Source: SVQP01 sp045594705
GTDB taxonomy: Bacteria; Bacillota; Clostridia; Oscillospirales; CAG-272
Direction: 5' to 3'
Assembly: GCA_045594705.1 (NCBI GenBank)
Contig: JAZNZB010000038.1
Span: 1-64,000 of the forward strand
DNA length: 64,000 bases
Made by a program: the position numbers and the translations under genes. The notes beneath the pieces were generated by a model. That model was not told where the DNA came from. It worked only from the letters and a program-made list of their open reading frames with translations, and did no database searches. This document shows positions 42,215 to 51,617 of this stretch, in pieces (the stretch's first letter is position 1; each line of letters begins with the position of its first letter).

Positions 42215-44506
42215 TTAGTGGATAGTAATGACCTCGCCATCATCGCAGATTACGGAAACTCCGGCCATCAAAGCATCCTCGGCAATTGCAAGCGCATGCC
42301 ATTGCTGTAATGTGCCTCGGTATTGAATGGTATCAAGCTTTTCACATCCCGTAAAGGCTTGACTGCCTATGCTTTGCACCGACTCCGGAATGGTGATGGT
42401 TTGCAAGGATTTACAGTTCATAAAGCATTGTTCCGGCAGCTCGCGCAAGGAATTGGACAATACGATATTCTCAAGACTTGTGCATCCCATAAACTCGCCA
42501 ACACCGATGTATTCGATCGTATTCGGCAGATACACGTTTTTGACACTGTACGCCCCTGTAAATGCCTTTTTAAGTCCAACCACTTTATCATAATAGTAAT
42601 ACGCAGCAACGTTGATCGTGTCGTAATACCTTGTCATTTCCAAAGAGGTCAACTCGTATAGTCCTTGATACTCACCGCTTTTTATCGGTAAGTAGTTCAT
42701 TTCCTGTGTAACATCTGCAAAATATTCTCCGTCCGCAAGCTTGACGATCGCTCCCGATCCGAATACACGACCAAGAGGCTCACGATATATTCCGCAAAAC
42801 CATTGCGGAGCTGTAACGTTCATTATGACGTATTGCACGTTTTCAAAGCTTTGTGCCCTGAGTGCTGTAAGCGTGGAAGGCAGCTCGATCTTATTGATCG
42901 AAGTTCCCGAAAACGCACTGCTTCCGACTTCAACAAGCCCCTCCGGCAGGCTGATCGCAGTCAATGATTTGCAGCCTTCAAACGCGTTTGATTGAATCTC
43001 AGTCAAGGTACTTGGCAGCACAACGCTTTGTAAATTTTCACATTCCGCAAACGAGTGCTGTCCTATAGTAGTTGTGCCTTCAGCAAGAATCACACTTTCC
43101 AAAGCATGACATTCCTCGAATGCACGGAGAGAAATAACCTCTACGCTGCCCGGAATGATGATCTCGGTCAATGCCGTTCCCGAGAAGGCCGACTTGCCAA
43201 GATTGGTAAGTCCCTGCGGGAGTTCAATACCATGCAGATTGCCGCAGCCGCTGAACGCTGATTCTCTGATTTCGGTAACGCTTTGCGAAAGCTGTGCTGC
43301 AGTCAGCTGTGTACAATTTTCAAAACATGCGCTGCTGATCAGCGTTGTTCCCTCCGGAATATCCAAAACGACCAATCCGGTTTCCGCAAAGGCTTGCGGA
43401 CCTAAAGATTCAAGATTTTTCGGCAGATCGACGCTTCCAAGCGCGCTGCATTGATAAAAGGCTTGCGTCATGATCTGTGTCACCGAATCCGGGATTTCCA
43501 CGGAATTCAAGAAAGGATTCATTGCAAAGCAGTATTGCGGGACCTCTGTCAGGCCATCGGGCAAGGATACGTATTCAATTCCCTTTCCACCGGCTTCATT
43601 TGAGCATTCGTAGAATGCATACGATCCCAATTTGGTCAAGCTATCAGGCAGTTCAACACGGGTAAGCGATTGACAATATGCAAACGCGTATTCGCCAATC
43701 TCTTCAAGATTTTGTGACCAAGTGATCGAAGATAGATTTCCACAACCCAAAAAGGCTTTTTCACCAATATGTGTTATCGAATCCGGAAGAATCAGCTCAC
43801 GTAACGTGCTTCGCTCTTTGGCTGCTTCTTGCCTGATTTTAGTCACGGGAAGACCTTCGATCGCTTCGGGAATTGTCAATACACCGTCTTTTACCTTATC
43901 AACACTGTACAGCATCCAATAATCCTGACCGACGCCCTTTCTGTAAGTGCAACCGTCAAGCTCCAACATGATCGCTTCTTGACTTTCGGATTCAGTCCCT
44001 GATTCCTTTTCCGTGGGGCTATCAATGTCTTCTTTATACTTTTCATAGTAATCAAACAACTTATCCAAAAGCCCACCAAGGCTTTGCCAAGCCTCACCCG
44101 CAAGTCCACTTTGCTCACCTATCATCCAGTCGATAACCGAGTTTTCCGTGCCTGCGCCCAGTGCATTGAATATCTGTTCCGTAATCGGCCATTCGGTCCA
44201 GTTCAGCAACAGATCCTCTTGCTTGATATCTGCATCCTCGTCGTCCAACGGGAAGATCACGCGGTCGATCGCGTCCGAGACGGCCGAGTCGATTTTTTCA
44301 CGGTTGACAATGTACACAAGCGGCAGCGAGGTGACAAGCAATGCAATCACCAACAGCATAGAGATCGCTGCTGCCAGCAGCGTGACAAGATACCGCTTTG
44401 TTTTGCTCCGCTTGCGGCTTCGCAGTGCCATATCCTTGAGCACGTATGCTTCGACAATATCGGCATCCACCATGCCGACCGCGTCCATAAACATGGATTT
44501 ATTCAT
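42215..44506 (-). CDS. single-pass membrane BspA-like LRR protein paired with a sigma factor (cassette 3)
   Basis: 763 residues, the largest of the three. The cytoplasmic segment has MFMDAVGMVDADIVEAYVLK and RKRSKTKR, and the TM helix is at about 40-68 (ending SLPLVYIV). The juxtamembrane module has RVIFPLDDEDADIKQEDLLL and LGAGTENSVIDWM. A short acidic linker follows, then BspA-type LRRs (about 205-590). An unusual non-repeat insert (about 590-645, APQWFCGIYREPLGRVFGSG) comes next, then more LRRs ending YRGTLQQWHALAIAEDALMA. The start overlaps the sigma gene by ATGA. The insert may be a distinct ligand-binding loop; this is speculation. Confidence 0.8.
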   Translation of the reverse strand: MNKSMFMDAVGMVDADIVEAYVLKDMALRSRKRSKTKRYLVTLLAAAISMLLVIALLVTSLPLVYIVNREKIDSAVSDAIDRVIFPLDDEDADIKQEDLLLNWTEWPITEQIFNALGAGTENSVIDWMIGEQSGLAGEAWQSLGGLLDKLFDYYEKYKEDIDSPTEKESGTESESQEAIMLELDGCTYRKGVGQDYWMLYSVDKVKDGVLTIPEAIEGLPVTKIRQEAAKERSTLRELILPDSITHIGEKAFLGCGNLSSITWSQNLEEIGEYAFAYCQSLTRVELPDSLTKLGSYAFYECSNEAGGKGIEYVSLPDGLTEVPQYCFAMNPFLNSVEIPDSVTQIMTQAFYQCSALGSVDLPKNLESLGPQAFAETGLVVLDIPEGTTLISSACFENCTQLTAAQLSQSVTEIRESAFSGCGNLHGIELPQGLTNLGKSAFSGTALTEIIIPGSVEVISLRAFEECHALESVILAEGTTTIGQHSFAECENLQSVVLPSTLTEIQSNAFEGCKSLTAISLPEGLVEVGSSAFSGTSINKIELPSTLTALRAQSFENVQYVIMNVTAPQWFCGIYREPLGRVFGSGAIVKLADGEYFADVTQEMNYLPIKSGEYQGLYELTSLEMTRYYDTINVAAYYYYDKVVGLKKAFTGAYSVKNVYLPNTIEYIGVGEFMGCTSLENIVLSNSLRELPEQCFMNCKSLQTITIPESVQSIGSQAFTGCEKLDTIQYRGTLQQWHALAIAEDALMAGVSVICDDGEVITIH

Positions 44507-45090
44507 ACCTTGTATCCCTCCTTTTCCAGCGTTGCTTTCAAAGAAGTCTTGATGTATGCGATGTCCGCATTGACGGTCGATCGTGCACAGCCGAGTGCTT
44601 GCGCGATCTCTTCAATGGAGCGGGCATCGAAATACCGGCTCATAAAGACGTAGCGTTTGCGCTCATCCAATGTTCTGATCCAAGCGCTGATCACATCGGA
44701 CAGTTCCCTTGCTTCTCTTTCATCATAAGAGGCAAAGTCGTCCGATAACACGCCCTCCAAATCGGAAAGCGGTGCAACAAATGCGGGCGGAATGGCCTTT
44801 TTGGTATGCTTTTTTCTGTATCGGTCAATGGCAAGATGACGCGTAATGGTGCTCAAGAACGCCTGCAGCACGTTTGGTCTGTGCGGCGGCATGGACTCCC
44901 ATGCACCAAGATAGGTGTCGTTGAGGCATTCCTCACTGTCCTGCATATCCGAAAGGATGTTATGCGCGACGCGCAGCAAATAATTGCGGTATTTGAGATC
45001 CGTATACTTGATCGCCGCTTCATCTCTTGCCCAATACAGCTCAACAATGGCCGAATCGCTGAGCATATAGGTCTGATTCTGATTCATCAT
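44503..45090 (-). CDS. sigma-70/ECF-like RNA polymerase sigma factor (cassette 3)
   Basis: 195 residues from MMNQNQTYMLSDSAIVELYW. Region 2 includes DMQDSEECLNDTYLGAWESM and RPNVLQAFLSTITRHLAIDR; region 4 includes YVFMSRYFDARSIEEIAQAL and recognition helix GCARSTVNADIAYI. AAGGAGG stands 5 nt before the first ATG. It is the upstream-most of the three cassettes. Its candidate promoter (45121-45147) is the best match to the ECF consensus. It lies just past the asnS terminator, so the cassette is transcribed independently. Confidence 0.87.
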   Translation of the reverse strand: MMNQNQTYMLSDSAIVELYWARDEAAIKYTDLKYRNYLLRVAHNILSDMQDSEECLNDTYLGAWESMPPHRPNVLQAFLSTITRHLAIDRYRKKHTKKAIPPAFVAPLSDLEGVLSDDFASYDEREARELSDVISAWIRTLDERKRYVFMSRYFDARSIEEIAQALGCARSTVNADIAYIKTSLKATLEKEGYKV

Positions 45091-45120
45091 GAAGCCTCCT
45101 TAATTGTCCTTTCACCTATA

Positions 45121-45147
45121 CAGACGAGAAAGATTTCGAAAAAGTCC
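45121..45147 (-). promoter_or_regulatory. candidate ECF-type promoter, cassette 3
   Basis: Minus strand: GGACTT (45142-45147), 15 bp, CGTCTG (45121-45126), followed by TATAGGTGAAAGG. This resembles the general ECF form GGAACTT-N15/16-CGTCTA. Confidence 0.55.
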
Positions 45148-45172
45148 GACGGTTATTGAAATAATTTCAAAA

Positions 45173-45198
45173 AACAGGCGAAATTTCTTTCGCCTGTT
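45173..45198 (-). terminator. terminator after asnS
   Basis: An 11-bp stem (AACAGGCGAAA / TTTCGCCTGTT) with a 4-nt loop, followed by TTTTGAAATTATT on the minus strand, 10 bp past the asnS stop. Confidence 0.82.
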
Positions 45199-45208
45199 CA
45201 TTTTTGCA

Positions 45209-46603
<1,395 letters not shown>

Positions 46604-46624
46604 GATAATCTCCTTGAATGTGTT

Positions 46625-47359
46625 TTACTGTGTAAGTCCGCCCAAAAGACCACTGAGCTGCCCGTAGCCCGGGATATTCTCTTCCAGAATTCCCTCCATA
46701 AAGCCCTCGTTGCCCTTCATGGCATGATAGACCGATTCGTAAATGGCATCGCGTACCGTACCGTTTGCCACCTCGTTGATGCGTTCCACGATAGCATCAG
46801 CAACTGCATCCGCCGTTTTCTGCGCAATATACTCACGCAGAGAGTCCGGCTTATCATCAGGCAATTGCACTTCGGTTGTTATCTCTTCCTCGGTTGTTTG
46901 CTCCTCCGAGCCAATGCCATCAAATCTATCCTCGAGCCAATTCTTGATCAGCCCCTTGATAAATTCCGACGTGCTGCTGCTTCCTATGTACAGATCCAAA
47001 ACCTCACCGATGATCTGAGAGTAATCGTAATCTCCATTGCCAAGACCGCCAAGTGATCCGAGAATGCCCTCAACAATGCCCGCATACTCGGTGGTTTCCT
47101 CTTCGGAGTCAGATTCTGTGGTTCCACCCTCTACCTTACCGAGAGCCTCCAGTATAGATTCGGACATGTCGGCTTTAAGCTGTTCCAGCTCTTCTTGGCT
47201 GATCTCATGCTCGGTCTCTGCTTCACGTTCGGTTTCTGTTTCTTTTTCGCTGTCCTTGGGATCGTCATTATTACTACCGTCATCCTTACAAGCGGTCATG
47301 ACGGTGACTGTCATCAGCAATACAAGGAGCACAGAGATCATTCTGATAAACTGTTTCAT
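46625..47359 (-). CDS. acidic lipoprotein of unknown function
   Basis: The 244-residue protein has a lipoprotein signal (MKQFIRMISVLLVLLMTVTV, lipidated Cys in MTAC at about 24). A very acidic spacer follows (KDSEKETETEREAETEHEIS), then amphipathic helical stretches (LEQLKADMSESILEALGKVE; YIAQKTADAVADAIVERINE) and a Gly-rich C-terminus. No known domain is recognised. The frame extends to 47443, but that part overlaps the -35/-10 region (47415-47443), so MKQFIRM at 47359 is used even though AAGGA is 11 nt away. asnS follows directly. Confidence 0.72.
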   Translation of the reverse strand: MKQFIRMISVLLVLLMTVTVMTACKDDGSNNDDPKDSEKETETEREAETEHEISQEELEQLKADMSESILEALGKVEGGTTESDSEEETTEYAGIVEGILGSLGGLGNGDYDYSQIIGEVLDLYIGSSSTSEFIKGLIKNWLEDRFDGIGSEEQTTEEEITTEVQLPDDKPDSLREYIAQKTADAVADAIVERINEVANGTVRDAIYESVYHAMKGNEGFMEGILEENIPGYGQLSGLLGGLTQ

Positions 47360-47414
47360 TGCGTATGCTGTTCCTTTCTTAGTAAATATTCGTTGATTTG
47401 GAAAACTTCTACTC

Positions 47415-47443
47415 ATTATAGCACTATTCATCGAGAATGTCAA
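47415..47443 (-). promoter_or_regulatory. promoter of the lipoprotein-asnS unit
   Basis: Minus strand: TTGACA (47438-47443), 17 bp, TATAAT (47415-47420). Perfect consensus. Confidence 0.85.
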
Positions 47444-47498
47444 CTGTTTTGCACAAACATGATAAAATTACCAAGAAAATTCAGGATTATTCAAAATA

Positions 47499-47524
47499 GC
47501 CTCATCCGCATTGGCGGATGAGGC
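47499..47524 (-). terminator. terminator of the GlpA-like to GH42-like operon
   Basis: An 11-bp perfect stem (GCCTCATCCGC / GCGGATGAGGC) with loop ATTG, followed by TATTTTGAATAA on the minus strand. Confidence 0.82.
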
Positions 47525-47529
47525 TTGGA

Positions 47530-49482
47530 TTATTGCACGTATTCTATTTCAACCGAAAGCGCGGTGCTGTCGTATGCGGAGGTTTTGCCCATGTTGACTG
47601 CGATCCAGATGCGATCACCCTTCTTAACGGTCATCTGAATGCTGCCCTTTCCGACCTCCCCGTACGGTGCATCCACATATCCGTAGCGATCTCCCTGTGT
47701 CATTGCTTGCTTTTCATGCATGACGCGATATCGGATGCCGTCTCCCTCGGGCGAGGTAACGCTTACGTTGAAGGCATACAGGATATTTCCATCCTCGGGC
47801 GCTTCAAATACGAGTACTGCATCGTATTGATCCGGATGCACGGCACTGCTCATAATCAGAGAAAACTCGGATTTTCCTTGCCAGCGTTGATTGGCGGCAT
47901 CAAAGGTCATCTCGTAAAGCTTATCTTTTCCGGGCTGTGCGCACATATAGTACCAGCCGCCCTTTCCCTGCTCAGTGGAGTATCCACCGGGGAATGAAAA
48001 CACGCTCTGCGGCTTGTCTACCGCAACGGCGGTCAGGTCGTTGATCACATGAATGTTAACGTATTCTCCATTGGGAGCAATATTGTAGTACTCGGTTATA
48101 TACGCATAAGGATTGCCTCTGCGCAGCATCTGGGAAAGCTTGATTTCCATTTGGATGCTCGTATCCGCAGTATCTATAACAGGGGGCGGATTATCACCAA
48201 GCCAGGTGCTTGCCAGCTGCTCCCATACCCATTTGTAGCTTTCATAATCTGCGTCGATCGTCCAGTTTGCAATGCTGAGATACGTACAGCCACGGGAGTA
48301 CGCATCCATGCCCTGTTCAAGATACTTTTCAGGTGTCGCGCCAACCTGGTTCGGGCCATCGATCTCCTGTGCAAGCAGCACGCTTGGAGCAAAGGTTGCA
48401 TCTGCGTAGTCCATGGAAAATTCGTGCTCGGAAATAGGTCCGTCATCGATCCATACCACGTCGGCGTTCTCTGCAAGGTCACCTGCATTGAGCGTGCATC
48501 TCAGCAAGGACGCCGCATCAAAGTGGCTGCCGAACTGCAAAGCGAGCTTGGACTCGGGTGCTGCATCCTTTTGTACCTTGGCAAGTGCGTCAATAAAGCC
48601 CTTGAGCTTTTGATGGCGGAACTGATACCAAAGCACGCCAAGGTTATCCGATGCGGTGCAGGAAGGTGGCTCTACCCGGGAGAAATCAGAATAATTTGTT
48701 CCGAGAATGACGTTCAAGGCGGCAATATCACCGTATTTGTCCTTCAAGAAAGCACGGAAGGCATTCTTGGCAAGATCCGAATAATCATATTCTCCGGCCG
48801 GCCAATATTCTGTTTCGGCAAACTGCGTAAATGCGGGCAGATAAAACAGGATATCGTCACCGTAAAGTGCGTCGTAACGCTTAACTGCATCCTCATAAAA
48901 TGCCACTGCCGCACCAACGGCACTCTCAGAGCAAAACGAGATCACTGTACGCATCCCGTCGATTGAGCCCCCCTGGCAAAGATTGCCCGCGGGGTCTCTC
49001 TGCATCTGATCAAGGCCGATCACCTTGTCGTCCGCACGGCGGGTCAGATCGATCGAGATCGCGACCTTGAGCCCCTTGGTCTTGACCACATATTCGATCA
49101 TGGGATCAAACGCAGAAAAATCGTATTCTCCTGCCGTCGTTGATTCCACACGACTCCACGGAATGTGCACCTTGATAGCATTAAAGCCGGTCGCAGCTGC
49201 AGCGTCAACCGTTTGCTCAAATTGCACCTGCGTCTGAGACGTAAAATTCCAGATGCGGTAGATATAGTATCTCTCGCCTATCTCTCTCTGTGCTTTCATA
49301 TCGGTGTTCTCCTGTGTGGTCTCCTCCAAGGATTCTGTCGTATCATCGCTTGTCTGGGACAAGGTCGTGGATTCTGTATTGTCCTGTATGGGCTCGTCAG
49401 GCACAGGCGTGCACGCAACCGCTCCGAGCACAAGTGCACCGGGCAGCAGCATGCACAGCAGCTTTCTGATCGTTCCGAACAT
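47530..49482 (-). CDS. GH42/GH-A-like glycoside hydrolase lipoprotein
   Basis: This 650-residue lipoprotein has a signal MFGTIRKLLCMLLPGALVLG with the lipobox Cys at about 24, then a Thr/Ser/Glu-rich spacer (about 25-60). The TIM-barrel-like domain (about 70-430) has TGFNAIKVHIPWSRVEST near the N-terminus. Candidate catalytic glutamates lie in FTQFAETEYWPAG (about 235) and LLAQEIDGPNQ (about 375). This matches the beta-galactosidase/clan GH-A pattern, nearest to GH42-like proteins, but the exact family is unproven. The C-terminal 200 residues are beta-rich, probably a binding module. AGGAGG precedes the ATG. It is the last gene of the operon, before the terminator at 47499. Confidence 0.75.
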   Translation of the reverse strand: MFGTIRKLLCMLLPGALVLGAVACTPVPDEPIQDNTESTTLSQTSDDTTESLEETTQENTDMKAQREIGERYYIYRIWNFTSQTQVQFEQTVDAAAATGFNAIKVHIPWSRVESTTAGEYDFSAFDPMIEYVVKTKGLKVAISIDLTRRADDKVIGLDQMQRDPAGNLCQGGSIDGMRTVISFCSESAVGAAVAFYEDAVKRYDALYGDDILFYLPAFTQFAETEYWPAGEYDYSDLAKNAFRAFLKDKYGDIAALNVILGTNYSDFSRVEPPSCTASDNLGVLWYQFRHQKLKGFIDALAKVQKDAAPESKLALQFGSHFDAASLLRCTLNAGDLAENADVVWIDDGPISEHEFSMDYADATFAPSVLLAQEIDGPNQVGATPEKYLEQGMDAYSRGCTYLSIANWTIDADYESYKWVWEQLASTWLGDNPPPVIDTADTSIQMEIKLSQMLRRGNPYAYITEYYNIAPNGEYVNIHVINDLTAVAVDKPQSVFSFPGGYSTEQGKGGWYYMCAQPGKDKLYEMTFDAANQRWQGKSEFSLIMSSAVHPDQYDAVLVFEAPEDGNILYAFNVSVTSPEGDGIRYRVMHEKQAMTQGDRYGYVDAPYGEVGKGSIQMTVKKGDRIWIAVNMGKTSAYDSTALSVEIEYVQ

Positions 49483-49504
49483 GCGAACCTCCTGTGATTG
49501 GTTT

Positions 49505-50452
49505 TTAATAGAAAGTGGCAACCTCTTGTGCGGGTTTGGTGGCAAACTCGGTCTTTTCTGCGTAAAGCACGGGACCCGGTCTGCCGTAAAGCTTATGTGA
49601 TTCTACGCGAATCTTGGCAGTCACAATGGTCCAATCGCGCGTTTTGAGGTTGATCGCGGACGGGAAATTGCATACAAGCGCGTTATATTCGATATCATCC
49701 GCACAGCAGGTCATGACATGACGACCGATGATCAGCGAGGACTTGCCAAGCTTGGCATCACGTGCCACAATGCCCTTGAAGCGCACCGTTTTGCCGTGAT
49801 ACTTGTCTGTTTCCTCTGCCAGGTCGCGATACCAGATCGCGTAATCTTCATCCTTGATGTCAATGATGGGAGCATCAATATCGAAAGGCAGCGGATCCTC
49901 AATCTCGTCGTATTCTACGTGCCCGTCGGGATAATCGTAGGTGATGGACGCTCTGATGCTGACGCTGCGCACCACACGGTGAATCTCTTCTTTATCAATC
50001 ACCTCGGGCGTGCGGTTGAGTACGATCATTTCGCAAGCCTGCAGCTTATCCACCATGAGCTGACGCATGTTGGCGTTGTAGGTCAGGAAGGTGTTGGCGT
50101 CCGCAAACATCATGTTCTGGAAAATAAACCAGTCTGCAGGCAATGCTGCGTACAGTCGGTCAAGCAGCCACATGCCGTTGTATTCAATGATCACGCGATC
50201 GATCTTGTGCTTTTTGTAAAGCAGGGTCAGATAGTCGCGGTTGAGATCCTCGGGATCATCGATCAGTTCAAAATAGCAGTTCTTCCCCCAGAAGCGATCG
50301 AGCTCCAGCTCCTCTTCGCCCTCCTCGCACATGATGATCAGCGTTTTTTCACCGGAATTGAAGCGTTGATCCTCCATGGATTCCTGGATGATGTGCGTCT
50401 TTCCGCCCTCCAGGAAACCGGTAAATAGATATACAGGTATTTTTTTTGCCAT
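49505..50452 (-). CDS. G3E (CobW-like) GTPase fused to a YcgQ/TIGR03943-like C-terminal domain
   Basis: The 315-residue protein has an N-terminal GTPase with P-loop GFLEGGKTH (about 12-20), where the usual form is GFLGAGKTT. It also has ELIDDPEDLNRDYLTLLYKK and VLNRTPE (NKxD-like). The CxCC metal motif of CobW proteins is absent. From about 235 the sequence changes to VRFKGIVARDAKLGKSSLII + GRHVMTCCADDIEYNALVC, which resembles the OB-type C-terminal domain of YcgQ/TIGR03943 proteins. Those normally pair with a YcgR-like permease and CobW proteins in metal handling. The start lies 1 bp after the preceding gene stop, with GGAGGG inside that gene. The fusion reading is my inference. Confidence 0.72.
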   Translation of the reverse strand: MAKKIPVYLFTGFLEGGKTHIIQESMEDQRFNSGEKTLIIMCEEGEEELELDRFWGKNCYFELIDDPEDLNRDYLTLLYKKHKIDRVIIEYNGMWLLDRLYAALPADWFIFQNMMFADANTFLTYNANMRQLMVDKLQACEMIVLNRTPEVIDKEEIHRVVRSVSIRASITYDYPDGHVEYDEIEDPLPFDIDAPIIDIKDEDYAIWYRDLAEETDKYHGKTVRFKGIVARDAKLGKSSLIIGRHVMTCCADDIEYNALVCNFPSAINLKTRDWTIVTAKIRVESHKLYGRPGPVLYAEKTEFATKPAQEVATFY

Positions 50453-50453
50453 A

Positions 50454-51605
50454 TCAGCCCTCCGAGCGTCTGAGGCTTACACCAAGCAAATTGCCAATGG
50501 CCTCAATATCAAGACCTGAACCGATCACACAAAGACGGCCGATGATGCCGGCAGCACCCGTACGGATATCGGGCTCACCGGGCACATAGTCAAAGTGGAT
50601 CCAGTTGCCGTCGTCGCCTGCCACAATACCCTTTGCACGCAGCACGATGCCGTATTTACCCTCGTCACAAAGCTCCTCAAGCTGCTCTGCAAGCTTTTGG
50701 GCATTGAATTTCGCCGTGGTCTCAGCACCCGCGCTGACAAATACTTCGTCGGCATGGTGATGATGGTGGTGACCGCCACAGCCGCAGCTGCAGCCCTCAT
50801 CGTGGTCGTGATGATGGTGATGTCCGTGCTCATGGTCATGCTCGTGGCGGCCGCAATCACATTCCTCGTCGTGATCGTGATGATGGTGATGTCCGTGCTC
50901 ATGGTCATGCTCGTGGCAGCCGCAATCACATTCCTCGTCGTGGTCGTGGTGATGGTGGTGTCCGTGCTCATGGTGCGCATGCGCCAGTCTCGCAAGCTCA
51001 GCCTGGAGTGTATCCTTGCGCTCCATGGCCTCCAGCAGCTGCTCTGCACTCAGCACATCCCAATCGGTGGTAACAATGGTAGCAGTCTCGTTGTGCTCTC
51101 TGAGCATAGCTACGCAGTCCGCGATCTTTTTCTCGCTTGCTGTGCCGGTATGCGACAGCACGATGCAGCCTGCATTGGCAACCTGGTCGTTAAAGAACTC
51201 ACCGAAGTTCTTCATGTACATCTTGCACTTGCCTGCATCCACCACAGTGGTGAACGCGTTGAGCTCTGCTCCTTCGATCTCGAGATTCTGTACCGCTCTG
51301 ATCACGTCGGACAGCTTTCCGACACCCGAGGGCTCGATCAGAATTCTGTCGGGAGCATACTGCTCCAGCACCTGAGTCAGTGCCTTGCCGAAATCGCCAA
51401 CCAGCGAGCAGCAGATGCAACCGGAATTCATTTCATTGATCTGAATACCGGCCTCGGCTAAAAATCCGCCGTCAATACCGATCTCGCCGAATTCGTTCTC
51501 AATCAGCACCAGCTTTTCTCCCTTGTATGCCTCTTCGATCATCTTTTTGATCAGCGTGGTTTTACCCGCGCCCAGAAATCCCGAAAAAATATCAATCTTG
51601 GTCAT
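50454..51605 (-). CDS. G3E (CobW/ZNG1-like) metallochaperone GTPase with a His-rich repeat insert
   Basis: The 383-residue protein has Walker A GFLGAGKTTL (about 9-18), the metal-binding CxCC motif in NSGCICCSL (about 60-68), and ILIEPSGVGKLSDV. The C-terminal domain follows the insert. The insert at 209-284 is dense in His, Asp, Glu and Cys and consists of three 23-residue units, the first reading HEHGHHHHHDHDEECDCGC + HEHD. Family members load zinc, cobalt or nickel into target proteins; the His/Cys-rich insert suggests zinc or nickel storage. It is likely the partner of the next gene, only 1 bp away. The ATG is at 51605, just behind the GH99-like gene. Confidence 0.87.
   Translation of the reverse strand: MTKIDIFSGFLGAGKTTLIKKMIEEAYKGEKLVLIENEFGEIGIDGGFLAEAGIQINEMNSGCICCSLVGDFGKALTQVLEQYAPDRILIEPSGVGKLSDVIRAVQNLEIEGAELNAFTTVVDAGKCKMYMKNFGEFFNDQVANAGCIVLSHTGTASEKKIADCVAMLREHNETATIVTTDWDVLSAEQLLEAMERKDTLQAELARLAHAHHEHGHHHHHDHDEECDCGCHEHDHEHGHHHHHDHDEECDCGRHEHDHEHGHHHHHDHDEGCSCGCGGHHHHHHADEVFVSAGAETTAKFNAQKLAEQLEELCDEGKYGIVLRAKGIVAGDDGNWIHFDYVPGEPDIRTGAAGIIGRLCVIGSGLDIEAIGNLLGVSLRRSEG
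50766..50972 (-). repeat. three 69-bp in-frame tandem repeats coding the His-rich insert
   Basis: Units at 50904-50972, 50835-50903 and 50766-50834 each encode HEHGHHHHHDHDE followed by a Cys-rich end (ECDCGC, ECDCGR, GCSCGC). The near-identity at the nucleotide level between the units indicates recent duplication; copy number may vary between strains. Confidence 0.85.
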
Positions 51606-51617
51606 TTTTCTACCTTC

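Noticed and set aside
36781..44506. LRR proteins as simple secreted adhesins
   Set aside because: The consistent N-terminal cytoplasmic motif, lack of a cleavable signal peptide and ATGA coupling to sigma genes fit a membrane sensor better, although adhesion is not excluded.
50755..50975. possible CRISPR-like or satellite repeat
   Set aside because: Three abutting 69-bp units with no spacers, fully in frame, coding the His-rich insert.
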